In this document: one piece after another, positions 26,241 through 38,620 of the stretch
Numbering within the stretch: the stretch's first letter is position 1
How the letters are laid out: each line of letters opens with the position of its first letter
Source of the DNA: Ovis canadensis
Taxonomy: Eukaryota; Chordata; Mammalia; Artiodactyla; Bovidae
NCBI RefSeq assembly: GCF_042477335.2
Contig: NC_091246.1
Location: forward strand, 107,785,001-107,849,000
Reading direction: 5' to 3'
DNA length: 64,000 bases
The notes under the pieces: model-generated
The model's input: only the letters and a program-made list of their open reading frames with translations
Database searches by the model: none
What the model was told of the DNA's origin: nothing
Made by a program: the position numbers and the translations under genes

Positions 26241-27354
26241 TCTTACTTGTCTAAGCAAACTTGTGTTAAATAAGTAGTAATAAAAATTCAATTTAATTTT
26301 TCTCTGTGGACATTGTTTAAAATTTTTCACTAGAAAATTTTCATTTACAAGGTGTTTAATATGCTTGATAAAAGAATGCTGTTTTCTAGATGCAGAGCCG
26401 TAACTGTGGATCAGAAATGAAGAATACTTTCACTTCTTCATTAACAGTTATTGACCATGTACACTTAATGGAAAGAACCAGAGATAAACTGAGGTTCTTG
26501 GAAGGGAAACTAGAAATTTTCTATTAAAAGTAAGAAGGGAAAAGGGAGTCAATATGTGAATAAATATTATGCATGCCAAATACTTTAAGTGTATTTGCAT
26601 TTTGCTCTTTTAAAAACAATGAAATTCAAGATAAATATTCTTAAACCAATCTTTCAGATGCTAACTCGAGTTTAAGATATTTGCTAAAAAATCAAGACAG
26701 ACTTTGAATAGAGTTCCAGCTCCAAAACACTCACATAGCTGTATCCTTAAAACTATGCAGCATACCTGTGACATATCCCTTTTTGGGGGGAATAACAAAA
26801 CACATATTAAAAGATATAGATGTTGGATGAGAATTAAAAAGTCACACAAATTTTAAAAGTAAATAAAACAGATTCTTTCAAAGATATTTTCTGGTTGTTA
26901 GAGGCAATATTGGACTATGCTCCATACCTTAGGAGTGTTCACTGACTGGTAGCCAGCAGAAGTAATTTCAGAAAGTCCTTCATGTTATAAAAATGTATTA
27001 AATACTTGCTCAGTGCCAGTTATTTGGGGATGTTACAATTTGGGAATGTAGTAATGAATAAGACGGACTTCTCTTCTTGGAATTTGTATTCTACCAAAAC
27101 AGTAATCATTACAAATATTTATAAATGTGAAGCCTGCTGCTCCAAAGAAGAAGTATAGGATGCTTTATAAAGTATTGCTGTGGGGAAACATTTGAGAAGC
27201 ATCACACATGTAGTAAAACTAGGAGATAACCATTTCGTGTATTAAAGTGACATTATTTCATTGAAACACATCCTTTGGGGTCCCTGATCTGTTTCCGAAG
27301 ACCACATCCAGAACAGTATCTGATATCTATTCAGTGTTCAATAGGAGTTACTGG
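26241..27354. other. SCRG1 3' flank, no gene seen
   Basis: AT-rich. At about 27000-27120 the text AATACTTGCTCAGTGCCAGT and GTAATGAATAAGACGGAC resembles an ancient LINE2/MIR-like repeat. Confidence 0.4.
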
Positions 27355-28770
27355 GCTGAACAATGGATTAAAGACAATCTCTTTAACAAGTGGTGCTGGG
27401 AAAACTGGTCAACCACTTGTAAAAGAATGAAACTAGAACACTTTCTAACAGCATACACAAAAATAAACTCAAAATGGATTAAAGATCTAAACACAAGACC
27501 AGAAATTATAAAACTCCTAGAGGAGAACACAGGCAAAACACTCTCCGACATAAATCACAGCAGGATTCTCTATGACCCACCTCCCAGAATATTGGAAATA
27601 AAAGCAAAAATAAACAAATGGGACCTAATTAAACTTAAAAGCTTCTGCACAACAAAGGAAACTATAAGCAAGGTGAAAAGACAGCCTTTGGAATGGGAGA
27701 AAATAATAGCAAATGACGCAACTGACAAACAACTAATCTCAAAAATACACAAGCAACTCCTGTAGCTCAATTCTAGAAAAATAAACGACCAAATCAAAAA
27801 ATGGGCCAAAGAACTAAATAGACATTTCTCCAAAGAAGACATACGGATGGCTAACAAACACATGAAAAGATGCTCAACATCACTCATTATCAGAGAAATG
27901 CAAATCAAGACCACAATGAGGTACCATTTCACGCCAGTCAGAATGGCTGTGATCCAAAAGTCTACAAGCAATAAATGCTGGAGAGAGTGTGGAGAAAAGG
28001 GAATCCTCTTACACTGTTAGTGGGAATGCAAACTAGTACAGCCACTATGGAGAACAGTGTGGAGATTCCTTAAAAAACTATAAATAGAACTGCCTTATGA
28101 CCCCACAATCCCACTGCTGGGCATACACACCGAGGAAACCAGAATTGAAAGAGGCACATGTACCCCAATGTTCATCGCAGCACTGCTTATAATAGCCAGG
28201 ACATGGAAGCAACCTAGATGTCCATCAGCAGATGAATGGATAAGAAAGTTGTGGTACATATACACAATGGAGTATTACTCAGCTATTAAAAAGAATACAT
28301 TTGAATCAGTTCTAATGAGGTGGATGAAACTGGAGCCTATTATACAGAGTGAAGTAAGCCAGAAAGAAAAACACCAATGCAGTATACTAACGCATATATG
28401 GAATTTAGAAAGATGGTAACAATAACCCTGTATGCGAGACAGCAAAAGAGACACAGATGTATAGAACAGTCTTTTGGACTCTGTGGGAGAGGGAAAGGGT
28501 GGGATGATTTGGGAGAATGGCATTGAAACATGTATAATATCATATATGAAACGAATTGCCAGCCCAGGTTCAATGCATGATACTGGATGCTTGGGGCTGG
28601 TGCACTGGGACGACCTACAGGGATGGTACAGGGAGGGAGGTGGGAAGGGGGTTCAGGATGGGGAACATGTGTATACCTGTGGCAGATTCATGTTGATGTA
28701 TGGCAAAACCAATACAATATTGTAATTAACCTCCAATTAAAATAAATAAATTTATGTTTTAAAAAATAAT
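27355..28770 (+). mobile_element. Artiodactyl L1, 1.4-kb 3' part
   Basis: 5'-truncated, relatively well preserved L1. The ORF2 C-terminal frame is open for about 140 residues (27334-27765, L1 from about 27355), including [19 protein letters not shown], then TAG. Further ORF2 text follows with stops, and it ends ACCAATACAATATTGTAATT with an AT-rich tail. The least diverged L1 in the window. Confidence 0.92.
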
Positions 28771-30969
28771 AAGATAATTTTGAGGTAGTCAGAATTCAGT
28801 TCCTCTTAAAAGCTACAAAAGCATAAGTCAGAACATGTTTTCAAATAGTATGACCTCTGCAAAAATGCATGAAGTGGAATTGTTTAAAAAACTAAAATAT
28901 ATTGTTTTATCAACATAGCATATGATTTGATTGAGCTTTTTCTCCTGCACTGAATTGACAGGTATTAAAGTCAAACTAACTCATTAACAGAAATCTTACA
29001 TCCTGTCTGGAACAGTGCATAGCATAGGTAAACAAAGAAAATTATCAGTAAATCTGTTACATTTTCCACTCAGTATAGACTGTCTCTGAGGAAGACAAAA
29101 AAAGCAATTCAGCAATGGCATTTTATTAAGTATTCCCTTAATGCTGCAATCAAACCCTGATGAGAAAAACAGCACTTGAAAAAAGGCTGAATATTTAATA
29201 AATGGAATTTTATAGATAATTATGATGATTTTCATCATATTCTTTCCTTTCTGGAAATAGCTTGTAACATCCAATTATATTACATTCTTTTAGAAACAAA
29301 TGCATTATAGAAGCACACATTGTTTCTTATAAATGTAAAAACATGAATGTTCACACAATTTATGCAACAGTTTCTGACTTGGTCAACATGTTTTTAAAAG
29401 CAAACATTTCATCCAATTATTTAATGAATAGGTTTTTTTTTTTTTCAATAGCTTTTAGCTACAAGATGACTAAGCTTTTATTGAAAATGTACTAACACCA
29501 TCTTTCAGCTGAACAAGGTATTTACTACTATCATCATCCCTACTCTATGGACAAAAATGGCAAGGCTTAGAGATTAAATGGTTCATCCAGAATTACGTTT
29601 TGAATATGGCCAGTCTTCCTCTAGAACTCAAGTCTTAACCTCTGCTTTACTTAATAGCATCATCTAATCTATTTCCTTTTCAGGAAAGCAAACTTACTTG
29701 TATTAGACATACGACTGTATGTTTCATATAGCTTATATATGCTAAATGCTTACTGAATAACAATAAAAATTTACCTTTGACTTTCTATATTTTTGTTCTT
29801 ACTATAAGTTCCATGGTACTGAGCACAAAGTTGATGGTTGTTGGTAATACTTACTAATATCTCATCTCTTCCTGATGAAAGTTTTCTTTTCCTCATCATA
29901 ATATATAGGGATGCTTTGCTTTGTTTGTTTGCTGGGATTAAGTACTAATCCTAGAGGATTACTAAAGATTGGAAGCAACATGGAGAAATAAAACAATGAG
30001 CAACAATTCTCGGAGGGAGAGAAGGACAGGTAAGAACAGTCACAGATTATTCTGCAGCTTTAACTTCCTTATAATTGTTCATAGATACGCAGGAATTCTT
30101 TTAATAATAAATTGTTTTAGCAAAGTATTATGGCAGGTGCTTCTAAAATGTAAATAATCTTGTCAGTAAACACTATGGGCTTTAAAATAATTTTCACAAA
30201 AGGAAAAAATTATCAAATTCATATATTTCTAAATCATATTGCATTAACAGCCTATACTTAGTTTTTTTTCTCAAAGAACTAAAGAGAAACTGATATTTTA
30301 AAAGTATAGCAAATTGACATTGAATTAGCTCCCTCAATTTACTTCTATAATATGATATCACCAAAATGTTCTCATTTTTATATAGTGGTATAACTGGAAA
30401 GCAATGCATGGCATACATATAGCCAATATACTCTCAGAATTTTATAAATAAAGACCTATAGTAAATTTTAAATGAAAAAACTGTATGTGATCTATGTTTC
30501 TAGAGTCTTAGAAGTCAAAATATAAGTCTATTGGGTATTATGGATATAAAACTGACTTGATGTCCACTTGAAATATACATTAAAGGGGATGTACATCCCA
30601 TACACATGCACATAAACATATGATAATCCAGCAGCAATTACTATGATTATTATTTGAGAACTATAGTTGACCATGTAGACTATAAATGTAACTGGGACAT
30701 GACACATACAGTAAACTACAGTTTATAGTATCAGCTTTTAGCTACAAATAAATATAAGCAATTTTATGATCTCAGAAAAATGAATTCTATAGTAAATAGT
30801 ACACACACTTGAAAAAAATACATATACATATATAAGACATTCCTTGACACTTTTAAACTAACTTCAGATAATTGAATAAGCAATAACATGACAAAAATTT
30901 ATTTTTGAACCACTATCACTTGCCTAGATCATAATCTAAATTTTGCTATCAAAGCTATGCAAATCCATG
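28771..30969. other. Intergenic, no gene seen
   Basis: 2.2 kb of AT-rich sequence between SCRG1 and the repeat nest, with a T-run near 29432. No exon, promoter or clear repeat found. Confidence 0.45.
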
Positions 30970-31936
30970 TAAATAGCAATAAAGACAGCTGGTCTGGCCA
31001 TACTAATATTAAACAATATAGATTTTAAGTTAAAAAAAATTGTACAAGAGACATTTTGTAGTTAAACAAAAGGTCAAGCTACAATAAGATTTAAAAATTA
31101 TAAATATATACACACAAACAACAGAGCCAGAAAATATATGAAGGAAACTAACAGAAGTTAAAAGAGAAAAAGATAATAATAGTTGGAGACCTCATTTCCT
31201 TACTTTAAATAATGGAAAGACATCTAGACAGAATATTAAAAAGGAAATAGGGGATTTGAACAATACTCTAAACCAACTAAACCTAACAGACATATACAAA
31301 CACTTCACCCAATGATAACAGAATACACATTCTACTCAAGTGCACATGGAAGATTCTTCAGGATAGACTGAAGCATCTTTATGTTAGCACATAAAACATT
31401 TTTCCATAAATTAAAAAATTGAAATTATACAAACCATCTTCTCGAACTATAATGGGATGACGCTAGAAATCAATAACAGAAGAAAAACAGGAAAATCAAC
31501 AAATATGTGGAAATCGACAAATGCATCCTTAACAACAGTGAATCAAAGAAGAAGATAGAAAAATTAGAAAATAATTTAAGCATGAATGAAAATAAAAATA
31601 AAACATACCAAACTTATGGGATGCAGCAAAAGAGGACCTCAGTGGGAAATTTATAGCTGCAAACATATACATTAATAAAGAAGAAAGATCTCAAATCAAC
31701 AACTGAATTTTGTACTTTAACACTAGAAAAAGAAGAGCACACTTAATCCAAAACCAGTGGAAGAAAGAAAATAAAAAAAAAATAGAGCAGATATACATGA
31801 AGTAGAAAATGTAAAAACCATAATCAATAACCTCAAATAAAAAATAAACAAAATTGATAAATCCTAGCAACACTACTGAAAAAAAGGAGAGAAAAAGCAC
31901 ATATAACTAAAATTACAAATAAAAGCAGGGGCATTA
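30970..31936 (+). mobile_element. Old L1 ORF2, segment 1 of a nested element
   Basis: Starts CTGGTCTGGCCATACTAATA, a mid-ORF2 word. It runs colinearly through GCAAAAGAGGACCTCAGTGG and TCCAAAACCAGTGGAAGAAA, and stops at GCAGGGGCATTA, where the tandem-repeat block begins. Frame destroyed. Confidence 0.85.
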
Positions 31937-34900
31937 CACTTCTTACAGAATACCCTCTAAATCTCATTTTCTGAGAATTTCCTATCAACCTCATTTTCTC
32001 AGAGCTCTCTCATACTCTCCTTCAAGCACACCTTCTCTCAGAAACCCTTCTCAAATTCCTTCTCTCAGGAATCTTCAAACTCTCTTCCTTGCCTTTAGAT
32101 TCCATCAGAAATCGTCTTTGTCTCAGAATTCCCTCAGAAATCAGATTTTTTTTAACTTCAGAATTATCTCAGGAATCTTCTTTCTCTCAGAATTCCCTAA
32201 AGAAATCTTATTTCCATCAGAAATCTCCTTCTTTCCCTCAGAAATCTGCTTTCCCACAGAATTCCTGAAGAAATGTCTTTCTAACTCTGAGAATTCTCTC
32301 AGAAATCTGTTCCTTAATCTCAGAATTATCTCAGAAATATACAGAATTTTCTGCAAAATTCCCTGAGAAAACACCTTTCCCTGAGAAATATCTAACTTCC
32401 TCTCAGGTGTTTCCTGCTTTCTCTCAGATACCTCTGTCTCTTCTTCAGAATAACTTAAGAAATCTCCCACTTTAAAAATAGAAACCCCTCAGAAATAACC
32501 TCCATTCCCACAAAAAAAGCCTCAGAAATCTCCTCCTTACCCTGAGAAATCATACAAAAATCCCTCATGACCTCCTTATTTAGGTCATTTTAACTCAGAA
32601 CTTCTTAATTTCTTAGATTTTTACCTTAGAAGCAGTAGTTTGTGTCAGGTCTTTGAGAACCCTTCTTTTTCTATCAGATTGAGTTCAGAAGTCTCTAGAT
32701 TCTGTCAGATTTTACCTCAGAACCCTGTGGTTTTGTTATATATTACCTCACACCCCTCTAATTTGGGACAGAATTCACCTCAGAACATAGTATGTTCTCT
32801 CATGATTTGCCTCAGAACTCTCTACTTTCTGTCAGATTTTACCTCAGAACCTTCTAGGATCTGTCAGATTTTACCTCAGAACCCTCTAGTTTCTGTCAAA
32901 ATTTACCTAAAAACCCTTCAGTTTCCGTTACATTTTACCTCAGAACCCTGTGGCTTCTGATAGATTTTACCTAGAACCATATGGTTTCTGTCAGATTTTA
33001 GCACAGAATCCTCTAGTTTCTGGCAGATTTTAACTCAGAACGTCCTAGGTTCTGTCAGATTTTACCTCAGAATCCTCAAGCTTCTGTGACTTACTTCAGA
33101 ATGTCAGATTTTACCTCAGAACCCTGTCAGTTGTCAGATTATACATCTGAACCCTTTGGGTTCTGTCAGATTTTACCTCAGAAACCACTACGTTCTCTCA
33201 TATTTTACCTCAGCACCCTCTAGGTTCTGTCAGAGTATACCACAGAACGTTCCAGTTTGTCAGAGTTTACCTGAGAACGTCCTGAGTTGTCAGGGTTTAC
33301 CTCAAATTCCTTTAGTTTCTGTCACAGTTTACCTCAGAACACTTTGGGTTTTGTCAGATTTTCCCTAGAACCCTCCAGTTTCTGTCAGATTTTAACTCAG
33401 AACCCTCTATGTTCTGTCAGATTTTAATTCAGAACCCTCTAAGTTCTGTCAGATTTTAATTCAGAACCCTCTAGGTTCTGTCAGATTTTAACTTTAGCAC
33501 CGTCTATGTTCGTCAGATTTTACCTCAGAATGTCCTAGGCTCTATCAGATTTTTACCCTCTAGGTTCTGTCAGATTTGACATCATCACCCTCTAGGTCCT
33601 ATTAGGGTATACCACAGAATGTTCTAGGTTCTGTCAGAGTTTACCTCAGAACATCCTAGATTCTGTCAGGGTTTACCTCAAATTCCTCTAGTTTCTATCA
33701 CAGTTTACTTCAGAACCCTCAAGTTTCTGCCAGTTTTTACCTCAGAACATGCTTGGTCGGTCAGATTTTACCTCAGTACCCTTTAGGTTCTGTCAAATTT
33801 TACCAGGAATGTCCTAATCTCTGTCAAGTTTTACCTCAGAACCCTCTAGGCTCTGTCAGATTTTACCTCAGAACCCTCTAGATTCTGTTAGATTTTACCT
33901 CAGCACCGTCTAGGTTCTGTCAGATTTTACCTCACCACTCTCTAGGTTCTGTCAGATTTCTTCAGCACACTCTAGATTCTGTCAGATTTTACCTTAGCAC
34001 CCTCTAAGTCCTGTCACAGTATACCACACAACGTTCTAGGTTTTGTCAGAGTTTACCTCAGAAGGTACAAGATTCTGTCAGATTTTACTGCAAAATTCCC
34101 TAGATTCTGTAAGATTTTACCTGAGAACTGTCTATTTTCAGTCATATTTTACCTTAGAACCCTCTAGGTTCTGTCAGATTTTACTGCAGAAGCCTCTAGT
34201 TTCCATCAGATTTTACCTGAGAACCCTCTATTTTCCGTCAGATTTTACCTGAGAACCCTCTATTTTCTGTCAGATTTTACCTCAGAACCCTCTGGTTTCT
34301 GTCAGATTTTACGAGAGAACCCTCTAGGATCTGTCATATTGTATCTCAAAACCCTCTGGCTTCTGTCAGATTTTACCTCAGAACCCACTGGTTTCTGATA
34401 GATTTTATCTAGAACAATCTGGTCAGATTTTAGCTCAGAACTCTCTCAGTTCTGTCAGACTTTAGCTCAGAACCCTCTCAGTTCTGTCAGACTTTACCTA
34501 CCACCCTCTGGTCTCTTTCCATTTAACCCTAGGACTCTAGTTTCCGTCAGATTTTACCTCAGAATCCTCTAGGTTCTCTGAGATTTTACCTCAGAACCCT
34601 CCAGTTTGTCAGATTTTACCTCAGAATCTTCTAGTTTCTCTCAGGTATTACCTGAGAATGTCCTAAGTTCTATTGGATTTTACATAAAACATCCTAGGCT
34701 TGTCAGATTTTACCTCAGAACATTCTAGGTTATATCAGATTTTTACCTGAGAACCCTTTCGGTTCTGTCAGTTTACCTCAGAATGTCCTAGGTTCTGTCA
34801 GAGTTTACCTCATATCCCTCGAGTTTCTGTCACAGTTTACTTCAGAATCCTCTAGGTTCTGTCAGGTTTTACCTCAGAACCTTCTAGGTTTTGTCAGATT

Positions 34901-36624
34901 TTACCTTGGAACCCTTTAGGTTCTGTCAGATTTTATGTCAGAACCATTAGATTTTATGTCAGAAACCTTTCAGTTCAGTTCAGTCACTCAGTTGTGTCTG
35001 ACTCTTTGTGACCCCATGGACCTCAGCACGTCAGGCCTCCCTGTTCATCACCAACTCCTGGAGTTTACTCAAACTCATGTTCATTGAATAATGATGCCAT
35101 CCAACCATCACATCCTCTATCATCCCCTTTTCCTCCCGCCTTCAATCTTTCCCAGCATCAGGGTCTTTTAAAATGAGTCAGCTCTTCGCATTAGTTGGCC
35201 AAAGTACTGGAGTTTCAGTTTCAGCATCAGTACTTCCAATGAATATTCAGGACTGATATCCTTTAGGATGGACTAGTTGGATCTCCTTGCAGTCCAAGGG
35301 ACTCTCAAGAGTCTTCTCCAACACCACAGTTCAAAAGCATCAATTCTTCAGTGCTCAGCCTTCTTCACAGTCCAACTCTCACATCCATACATGACTACTG
35401 AAAAAATCACAGCTTTGACTAGACAGACGTTTGTTGGCAAAGTAATGTCTCTACTTTTTAATATGCTCTCTAGGTTGGTCATAACTTTTCTTCCAAGGAA
35501 CAAGCGTCTTTTAATTTCATGGCTGCAGTCACCATGTGCAGTAATTTGGGAGCTCCCAAAAATAAAGTCTGACACTGTTTCCACTGTTTCCCCACCTATT
35601 TGCCATGAAGTGATGGGACCAGATGCCATGATCTTACTTTTCTGAATGTGGAGTTTTAAGCCAACTTTTTCACTCTCCTCTTTCACTTTCATCAAGAGTC
35701 TCTTTAATAGTTCTTCGCTTTCTGCCATAAGGGTGGTGTCATCTTCATATCTGAGGTTATTGATATTCCTCCTGGCAATGATGATTCCAGCTTGTGCTTT
35801 GTCCAGCCCAACATTTCTCATGATGTACTCTGCATATAAGTTAAATAAGCAGGGTGACATTATACAGGCTTGACTACTCCCTTCCCAATTTAGAACCAGT
35901 CTGTTGTTCCATGTCCAGTTCTAACTGTTGCTTCCTGACCTGCATACAAATTTTTCAGGAGGCAGGTCAGGTGGTCTGGTATTCCCATCTCTTTCAGAAT
36001 TTTCCAGTTTGTTGTGATCCACATAGTCAAAGGCTTGGTCATAGTCAATAAAGCAGAAGTAGATGTTTTTCCAGAACTCTTGTTTTTTTGATGATCCAAC
36101 CTCTAGGTTCTGTCTTATTCTATCTCAAAACTCTCTGGGTTCTGTCAGATTTTCCTCAGTACTCTTTAGGTTCTATCTGATTTTACCTCAGCATCAAGTT
36201 TCTGTCAGATTTTACCTCAGCAGACTCTAGTTTCTGTCAGATTTTATCTCAGAATGTCCTAAGCTTGTCAGATATTACCTCAGAACACTCTAGGTTGTCA
36301 GATTTTACCTCTGATCCCTCTTCTTTTTGTCAGATTTTACCTCAGAACGTCCTAGGTTCTGTCATATTTTACCTCTGAACCCTTTTTCCCTTGAGAAATC
36401 TCCTTCAGTCCCTCAGAAATCTTCTTTCCTGCACAATTTCCTCAGAAATCTTTTCTTTAGAATTCCCTCATTATTTCCTTCTTTCCCTCAGAAATCTGCT
36501 TTATTTCCTTTAAAATTCCCTCAGAAATCTTCTTTCACTGAGAAATCTCCTTCTTTCCCTCAGAATTTCCTTAGAAATCTTCTTTGCCTCAGCACGGGGT
36601 GTCGGGGTGGGGTGGGGGAAGGAA
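31937..36624. repeat. Complex minisatellite array inserted in L1
   Basis: Tandem array in three zones. The outer zones (about 31940-32640 and 36381-36600) use a unit containing TTCCCTCAGAAATCTTCTTT. The central zone (32640-34965 and 36099-36380) uses a 32-bp unit of the form CTCAGAACCCTCTAGG plus TTCTGTCAGATTTTAC, about 80 degenerate copies. An inverted BovB splits the central zone. The 32-bp period is not a multiple of three, so open frames here are incidental. The ends carry near-identical direct repeats of L1 sequence (31925-31936 and 36625-36636). Confidence 0.9.
34966..36094 (-). mobile_element. BovB inverted, inside the minisatellite
   Basis: 1.13-kb 5'-truncated BovB on the minus strand, bounded by 32-bp units on both sides. 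A 170-residue frame (35860-35348) covers the last part of the reverse transcriptase, including SPCLFNLYAEYIM and the catalytic box as YEDD (35738-35749) instead of YADD, then KIMASGPITSW and YGCESWTVKK. No complete protein. Confidence 0.93.
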
Positions 36625-37793
36625 GCAAGGGCATTATTAGCAACCTTACAGAAAGTAAAAGTAGTATAAGTGAACAGTATGAACAAATGTATGATAACAA
36701 ATTGCCTAATCTAGATGAAATGGACAAATTCCTAGAAACACAAAATTACCAAAGTTGACTCAAGAACAAATAGAAAACCCCATCTACCTTATAATAAGTA
36801 AAGAGATTCTATCAATAATAAAAAATTTTCCATGAAAGAAATGTCCCGGACCAGATGGTCACTAGTAAATTCAATCAAACTTTTAAAGATCAATTAATTT
36901 CAATCCTATTTAAATTTTTCCAAAAAACGGAAGAGGCAACATTTTCTAACACATTCTATGAGGCTAACGTTATCCTAATAGTAAAGTGAGATAAAAACAG
37001 TAGAAGAAACTACAAACCTATGATATCTATATTTATATCCTTTATGAATACAGATGCGAAAGTCTTCAACAAAACAGTGACAAACCAAACCCAACAACAT
37101 AATAAAAGTATTATATACCAAGTGATATTTCCCCCAGGAATCATAGAATGATTCAAAAGAAAATAATTCAATGCAATACATTACATTAATAAAGCAAAGG
37201 AAGAAAGCACATGATTACTTCAATATATATAGAAAAAATATTTGTCAGAATTCAATACCCTTTCATGATAAAAACAGGAAACTAAGAATAGAAGGAAACT
37301 TTCCTTATAAAACAAAGAGAGAGCATTTAGGTATACCCACAATTAACATTATACTCATTGATATAAGACTGAAAACTGTCTTCATAAGGAAAAGAACAAG
37401 ACATACATGCCTAATTTCATCATTCCTATTCAATATTGTACTATAAAATCCTAGCCAGAGCAATTTTGCAAGAAAAATAAATAAAAGGCATCAAATTAAA
37501 AAGAAGTAAAATTATCTCTAAAGATAACATGATTTTGTAGATAGAAAATCTCATAAAATCCACTAAAATACTACTAGAGCTCATAAATGAATTCAGGACA
37601 ATTGCAGGGTCAACACAATCAGTTTTCTATACACAAGTAATGAATAATGCAAAATAGGATATTGAGAAAACATTTCCACTTATAAGTTCATCAAAAGAAT
37701 AAAATGTGAATAAATTTAACCAAGGGGGTAAAAGACTTGCCTACTGGAAACTAGAAAACATTATAGAAAGAAATTAAAGAAGACCTAAATAGG
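36625..37793 (+). mobile_element. Old L1 ORF2, segment 2
   Basis: Resumes exactly in the next part of L1 ORF2 (CAACCTTACAGAAAG, then ATGAAATGGACAAATTCCTA) and runs through the reverse-transcriptase region with many stops, to GAAGACCTAAAT before the next BovB. Confidence 0.85.
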
Positions 37794-38424
37794 TGGGGAA
37801 ACAGTGGAAACAGTGTCAGACTTTATTTTGGGGGGCTCCAAATTCACTGCAGATGGTGATTGCAGCCATGAGATTAAAAGACGCTTACTCCTTCGAAGAA
37901 AACCTATGACAAACCTAGACAGCATGTTAAAAAGCAGAGACATTACTTTCCCAACAAAGGTCCGTCTAGTCAAGGCTATGTTGTTTTTTCCAGTGGTCAT
38001 GTGTGGATGTGAGAGTTGGACTGTGAAGAAGGCTGAGCACTGAAGAATTGATGCTTTTGAACTGTGGTGTTGGAGAAGACTCTTGAGAGTCCCTTGGACG
38101 GCAAGGAGATCCAACCAATCCATTGTGAAGGAGAACAGCCCTGGGATTTCTTTGGAAGGAATGATGCTAAAGCTGAAACTCCAGTACTTTGGCCACCTCA
38201 TGGGAAGAGTTGACTCATTGGAAAAGACTCTGATGCTGGGAGGGATTGAGGGCAGGAGGAGAAGGGGATGACAGAGGATGAGATGGCAGGATGGCATCAC
38301 CAACTCAATGGACGTGAGTTTGAGTGAACTCCGGGAGTTGGTGATGGACAGGGAGGCCTGGCGTGCTGTGATTCACGGGGTTGCAAAGAGTCAGACACGA
38401 CTGAGCAACTGACCTGAACTGAAA
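37794..38424 (+). mobile_element. BovB 3' end in L1
   Basis: Begins AGGTGGGGAAACAGTGG, includes CTGTGAAGAAGGCTGAGCAC, and ends GCAACTGACCTGAACTGAAA. L1 text continues without loss on the far side (AATGGAAAGACATTCCATAT). Confidence 0.9.
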
Positions 38425-38620
38425 ATTAATGGAAAGACATTCCATATTCATGGATTGAAATACTTAACATTTTTAAGATGGCAATTATTAAGTGATCTAC
38501 AGAGACAGTACAATCTTCATCAAAAGTCTATGGTCTTTTGCGGGGGCCAAAAATAGAAAAACTAGTCTTCTAATTCATATGTAACTGCAAGGGTCTCCAA
38601 GTATCCTAAACCATATTGAA
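38425..38620 (+). mobile_element. Old L1 ORF2, segment 3
   Basis: AATGGAAAGACATTCCATAT to AACTGCAAGGGTCTCCAAGT, the L1 ORF2 text directly following segment 2. Confidence 0.82.

Noticed and set aside
27334..27765. 143-residue plus-strand open frame as a host gene
   Set aside because: It is the C-terminal part of L1 ORF2 in a 5'-truncated copy and begins at a GTG rather than a real start.
32118..34252. Several repetitive-looking open frames in the minisatellite (for example 32640-32960, 34043-34252)
   Set aside because: The 32-bp period shifts frame each copy, codon use is that of the repeat, and stops occur in all frames. They are not a protein repeat.
31937..36600. CRISPR-like spacing of the 32-bp repeats
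   Set aside because: The units are contiguous and degenerate without unique spacers, in a vertebrate genome. This is a minisatellite.
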